The notes beneath the pieces were generated by a model. The model made no database searches, was not told where the DNA came from, and was given only the letters and a program-made list of their open reading frames with translations. Of a DNA stretch of 64,000 nucleotides, positions 61,060 through 64,000 are shown in pieces (the first letter of the stretch is position 1; each line of letters starts with the position of its first letter). Position numbers and translations under genes: made by a program. This DNA is from Variovorax sp. Its GTDB lineage: Bacteria; Pseudomonadota; Gammaproteobacteria; Burkholderiales; Burkholderiaceae_C. The stretch spans positions 1-64,000 of the forward strand of contig JAGIBP010000005.1 in assembly GCA_017744285.1 (NCBI GenBank), in the 5' to 3' direction.

Positions 61060-62358
61060 ATGGCAAGATTCATGTGGGTGCCAGGTGTGGTCGAGGCGCG
61101 CGACGTTCGGGTTCTAATGCAAGCCATGAGCACGACCTACCGCATCCCCGGGGCAGTTCTGACCGAGCGCGAGCATTCGGTTCCCTTGGTTCACGGCGAC
61201 CCGCTGCGTGGCACGATCAGCGTGTTCACGCGCGAGCTTGCTGCGCCGGACGGTCTTGATCGCCCGTATCTCGTGTTCCTGCAAGGCGGCCCAGGCTTCG
61301 AGGCGGCCCGACCCACGAGCCCGCCCTCCGGGTGGATGGCGCGTGCCCTCGCCGACTTCCGGGTCCTGCTGCTTGACCAGCGGGGCACGGGGCGCTCCAC
61401 GCCCGTCGGGCCTGTCATCCCTGGGGCAGCGCATGCCGAACAGGCCGAGTACCTCACGCATTTCCGTGCCGACTCGATCGTGCGCGACCTTGAACTGATC
61501 CGCGCTGAACTCGGCGTCCAGCGCTGGAGTCTGCTCGGTCAGAGCTTCGGGGGATTCACCTCGCTCACGTATCTGTCGCTGGCGCCCGAAGGCCTGCGGG
61601 AGGTACTGATCACCGGCGGCCTCGCGCCGATCACGAATCGGCCGGTCGACGAGGTCTACGCGGCGACATGGGCGCGCGTGCGCGAAGCGAACCAGCGCTA
61701 TCACGCCCGATACCCAGGAGACCTCGATCGTTTGCGCACGATCATGCGCCGGCTCGACGAGGAAGATGTGCGCTTGCCCAACGGCGACCGCCTCACCTCG
61801 CGTCGGTTTCGGCAAACCGGAATGTGGCTCGGCGACAGCGCCGGGTTCGAACGGCTGCATCACCTGCTCGAGCTGCCTTTCGGCTCGGCGGCATTCCTGT
61901 TCGATGCGCAGATGGCCTCGCCCTGGGAGCGCAATCCGATCTACGCGACGCTCCATGAGTCCTCGTACGCCGACGGGGGTTCCACCCGCTGGTCCGCACA
62001 CCGGCTCGCGCCCGAAGAGGCGATGACCGGCGATCTCCTCGGCGCTGAGCACGTCTTCCCCTGGATGTGGGATGACTACTCGGGCTTGCGCGCACACCGC
62101 GAGGTGGCGCAGCTTCTGGCCCAGCATCCATGGCCGCGCCTGTACGACGCTGACCGCCTCGCCCGCAACGAGGTCCCGGTGGCAGCGACCGTGTACGTCG
62201 ACGATGTCTACGTGGAGCGATCCTTTGCCGAGGAGACGGCCCGTGGCGTTCGCGGGCTGCGGGCTTGGGTGACCAACGAGTACGCGCACAACGGCCTGCG
62301 GGCCGATGGCGAGCGCATCGTGGGTCGCCTGCTCGACATGGTCCGCGGCCGGACGTGA
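61060..62358 (+). CDS. Alpha/beta hydrolase, proline iminopeptidase-like
   Basis: A 432-residue peptidase S33-type hydrolase. The oxyanion-hole segment is VFLQGGPGFEAARP (about 70-83), followed by VLLLDQRGTGRST. The nucleophile elbow is GQSFGGFTS, and the catalytic His is probably in NEYAHNGLRADGE near the C-terminus. Members release N-terminal proline or hydrolyse related amides and esters. ATG 61060 has AAGGGGG eight bases upstream. ATG 61126 would begin exactly at the conserved YRIPGAVLTEREHSVPL and is a serious alternative. The nearest relatives by pattern appear to be actinobacterial-type long iminopeptidases, so acquisition is possible but not shown. Confidence 0.83.
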   Translation: MARFMWVPGVVEARDVRVLMQAMSTTYRIPGAVLTEREHSVPLVHGDPLRGTISVFTRELAAPDGLDRPYLVFLQGGPGFEAARPTSPPSGWMARALADFRVLLLDQRGTGRSTPVGPVIPGAAHAEQAEYLTHFRADSIVRDLELIRAELGVQRWSLLGQSFGGFTSLTYLSLAPEGLREVLITGGLAPITNRPVDEVYAATWARVREANQRYHARYPGDLDRLRTIMRRLDEEDVRLPNGDRLTSRRFRQTGMWLGDSAGFERLHHLLELPFGSAAFLFDAQMASPWERNPIYATLHESSYADGGSTRWSAHRLAPEEAMTGDLLGAEHVFPWMWDDYSGLRAHREVAQLLAQHPWPRLYDADRLARNEVPVAATVYVDDVYVERSFAEETARGVRGLRAWVTNEYAHNGLRADGERIVGRLLDMVRGRT

Positions 62359-62444
62359 GCCGGCGGGCGGGGCCTGCGCGTCCACGGTCGAGCGCGTGAA
62401 CCGCGTTCCGGCCAAGCCTTTCGACAAGGCCCGCCTTCACTAGA

Positions 62445-63419
62445 TCATCGAGCTTCGGAGTCTTGGAGGAGCAGCAGGGGCCGGCCTTCAAGCCACGCCA
62501 GGATGTTGGCCACCACCCCGCCGTAGAAGGCACGGAGGTTGTCCCTCGTGGCGTAGCCGAGGTGCGGGGTGAGCACCACGTTGTCCAAGGTCAAGAGTGG
62601 GTGGCCGGCGGGCAGTGGCTCCTGCCAGAACACATCGAGGCCGGCGCCGGCGATGCGCCGCTGCCGCAGCGCCTGCAGCAGCGCCTGTTCGTCGACCAGA
62701 GCGGCGCGCGCCGTGTTCACCAGCAGTGCGTCCGGCTTCATCTGCGCCAGGCGATCGCCTGAAACCAGGCCGGCCGTGCGCTCGCTCAGCACCAGATGCA
62801 GCGAGACGATATCTGCCTGCGCGAACAGCGCGTCGCAGCTGACCGCTTTCGCCCCGTGCTGCGCGGCGCGTTCCGTGGTCAGGTTGGGACTCCAGGCGAT
62901 CACCTCCATGCCGAAGGCGCGGCCGACCTGCGCCATCCGGCTGCCGACGTTGCCCAGGCCGGCAAGGCCGAGCACGTTGCCCATGAGCCCGCCGGCCAGC
63001 AACGGCTGCCAGCGCCCATCGTGCAGCGCCTGGTGCGAAGGCAGTAGCTTCTTGGACAGCGCCAGAATGAGCGCCCAGGCGATCTCGCACGTGCTGCCCC
63101 GCCCGTTGCTCGAGCCGCGAGAACCCGTGACGACGACGCCGCGCCGGCGGCAGGCGGCGAGGTCGATGGCGGCGTTGCGCAAGCCCGTGCTCGCAAGCAA
63201 CCGCAGGTTGGGCAGCCGCTCGATCACCGAGGCGGGAAAAGCGGTGCGCTCGCGCATGGCCACCACCACCTCGAAGTCGGTGAGCCGGCGCACCAGTTCG
63301 TCTTCGTCCGCCGCTGTATCGCGCAAGGACTGCACCTGCGTGCCCGCGGGCAGCGACTGCCAGGCGGCCAGCTGCAGCGCCTCGCCCTGGAGGTCGTCGA
63401 GGATCGCGATGCGAACCAT
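62445..63419 (-). CDS. D-2-hydroxyacid dehydrogenase family protein
   Basis: A 324-residue NAD-dependent dehydrogenase. The Rossmann motif is GLAGLGNVGSRMAQVGRAFGM (about 150-170). The catalytic triad is Arg in LLVNTARAALVDE, Glu in DVFWQEPLPAGHPL and His in VVLTPHLGY. An unusual loop, GSRGSSNGRGST, precedes the usual CEIAWALILALS helix. It would reduce a 2-keto acid or oxidise a D-2-hydroxy acid. It sits 4 bases downstream of a Bug-type binding protein gene on the same strand, so uptake and first oxidation of an organic acid may be coupled. Confidence 0.9.
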   Translation of the reverse strand: MVRIAILDDLQGEALQLAAWQSLPAGTQVQSLRDTAADEDELVRRLTDFEVVVAMRERTAFPASVIERLPNLRLLASTGLRNAAIDLAACRRRGVVVTGSRGSSNGRGSTCEIAWALILALSKKLLPSHQALHDGRWQPLLAGGLMGNVLGLAGLGNVGSRMAQVGRAFGMEVIAWSPNLTTERAAQHGAKAVSCDALFAQADIVSLHLVLSERTAGLVSGDRLAQMKPDALLVNTARAALVDEQALLQALRQRRIAGAGLDVFWQEPLPAGHPLLTLDNVVLTPHLGYATRDNLRAFYGGVVANILAWLEGRPLLLLQDSEAR

Positions 63420-63423
63420 GCGC

Positions 63424-64000
63424 TCACTCCAAGGTGATCTTCGCCTTCGTCACCACGGCACCCCACCTGTCCGACTCGGATTGCATCAGCTTGCGGTACT
63501 CGTCGGGCGTATTGGTCACCGCGCTCGCGCCGAGGGCAGCGATGCGGTTCTTCACGTCCGGCGTGGTGAGCGTCGTCACCAGGGCCTTGTGCATCTTGTC
63601 GAAAATGGCTTGCGGCAGGCCCTTGGGAGCGATGATCCCGTAGTTCGATTCCGACACCACGTTCGGCAGGCCAAGTTCGGCGGTGCTGGGCACGTCGGGC
63701 AGCAACTCGGAGCGGCGCAGGCTGGAGACGGCGAGGATCTTGACGCCACGCGCGGTAAAGGGCCGTACCGCCGGCAGGTCGGCGGCCAGCACCTGGACTT
63801 CGCCCCCGAGCAGGCCGGTGACGGCGGGCGCCGCGCCCTTGTACGCGATGTGCATCATGTCGATGCCCGCTTCCTGCGCGAACAGCGCAGCGCCCAGGTG
63901 CGGCGTCGTGGCGTTGCCGGCGGAGCCGTAGTTGAGCTTGCCCGGCTGCTTCTTTGCCAGCGCGATCAGTTCCTGCAGGCTCGCGACCGGCACCTGCGGC
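63424..64000 (-). CDS. Bug/TctC-type solute-binding protein, C-terminal part
   Basis: The last ~192 residues of a tripartite tricarboxylate-type binding protein; the signal peptide and N-terminal lobe lie beyond the window. Family motifs are IALAKKQPGKLNYGSAGNATTPHLGAALF, IAYKGAAPAVTGLLGGEVQVL, GVKILAVSSLRRSELLPDVPSTAEL and the ending SDRWGAVVTKAKITLE. It precedes the hydroxyacid dehydrogenase by 4 bases in the same operon. Its ligand is probably a carboxylate. Confidence 0.9.
   Translation of the reverse strand, partial: PQVPVASLQELIALAKKQPGKLNYGSAGNATTPHLGAALFAQEAGIDMMHIAYKGAAPAVTGLLGGEVQVLAADLPAVRPFTARGVKILAVSSLRRSELLPDVPSTAELGLPNVVSESNYGIIAPKGLPQAIFDKMHKALVTTLTTPDVKNRIAALGASAVTNTPDEYRKLMQSESDRWGAVVTKAKITLE

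Overview
The window reads as chromosomal DNA of a high-GC beta-proteobacterium, most likely Comamonadaceae and plausibly Variovorax. This is inferred from gene content and strong G/C at third codon positions, not from a marker gene. The clues are three Bug/TctC-type solute-binding proteins without membrane partners, many LysR-type regulators, aromatic-acid oxygenases, an AtuA-family protein and a B-family (ba3-type) oxidase operon. I see no rRNA, tRNA, CRISPR array, insertion sequence or phage gene.

Layout. (1) 1-15857 (+) is an amide-catabolism island. It holds the end of a penicillin-acylase-type hydrolase, two tandem paralogues of the N,N-dimethylformamidase large-subunit family, a complete five-gene dipeptide-type ABC importer, a class III aminotransferase, an MFS exporter, an amidase broken by one in-frame stop, and a gamma-glutamyltransferase-family enzyme. 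The same 13-base AT-rich motif lies in front of the second dimethylformamidase-like gene and in front of the aminotransferase, which suggests one regulator for the island. (2) 15862-21490 (-) is a respiratory operon: a 26-residue Cys-rich reading frame, two soluble or anchored c-type cytochromes, oxidase subunits IIa, II and I, another membrane-anchored c-type cytochrome, and a cupin. (3) 21889-26466 (+) is divergent from it: a ferredoxin-type iron-sulfur protein, an SdhA/FrdA-like flavoprotein and a NuoF-like NADH-oxidising subunit, then an RpiR-type regulator. A 20-base perfect dyad sits between the two operons. (4) 26453-30004: a HAD phosphatase with a shifted C-terminus, a small lipoprotein and a Tat-exported phospholipase C. 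(5) 30042-35984: a LysR regulator divergent from a CaiB / HMG-CoA-lyase-like / Bug / AtuA operon. (6) 36024-37119: a small membrane protein and a DedA protein.

(7) 37144-45615 (-) is a compact nonribosomal peptide system. An adenylating ligase with its own carrier domain precedes a bimodular C-A-T-C-A-T synthetase with no release domain. Hand-read specificity codes suggest a Gln/Glu-like residue followed by Gly, so the product could be an N-acyl dipeptide. (8) 45814-55460 is aromatic-acid metabolism: an FMN hydroxy-acid dehydrogenase, a LysR regulator, a FAD monooxygenase, a Rieske dioxygenase (alpha and beta), a Bug protein, an FMN reductase, and divergently an MhpA-like hydroxylase, a DUF2783 protein and a VOC dioxygenase-like protein. 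(9) 55824-58140: two consecutive DUF11-type surface-protein genes, both frameshifted, then an FHA-domain protein. (10) 58623-64000: acetolactate synthase large subunit divergent from an Lrp/AsnC regulator, an alpha/beta hydrolase, a D-2-hydroxyacid dehydrogenase and the end of a third Bug protein.

The most interesting items are the release-domain-less NRPS with its ligase, the iron-sulfur / SdhA-like / NuoF-like trio facing the oxidase operon, the paired dimethylformamidase paralogues with the shared operator-like motif, and the Cys-rich mini-ORF leading the cytochrome operon.
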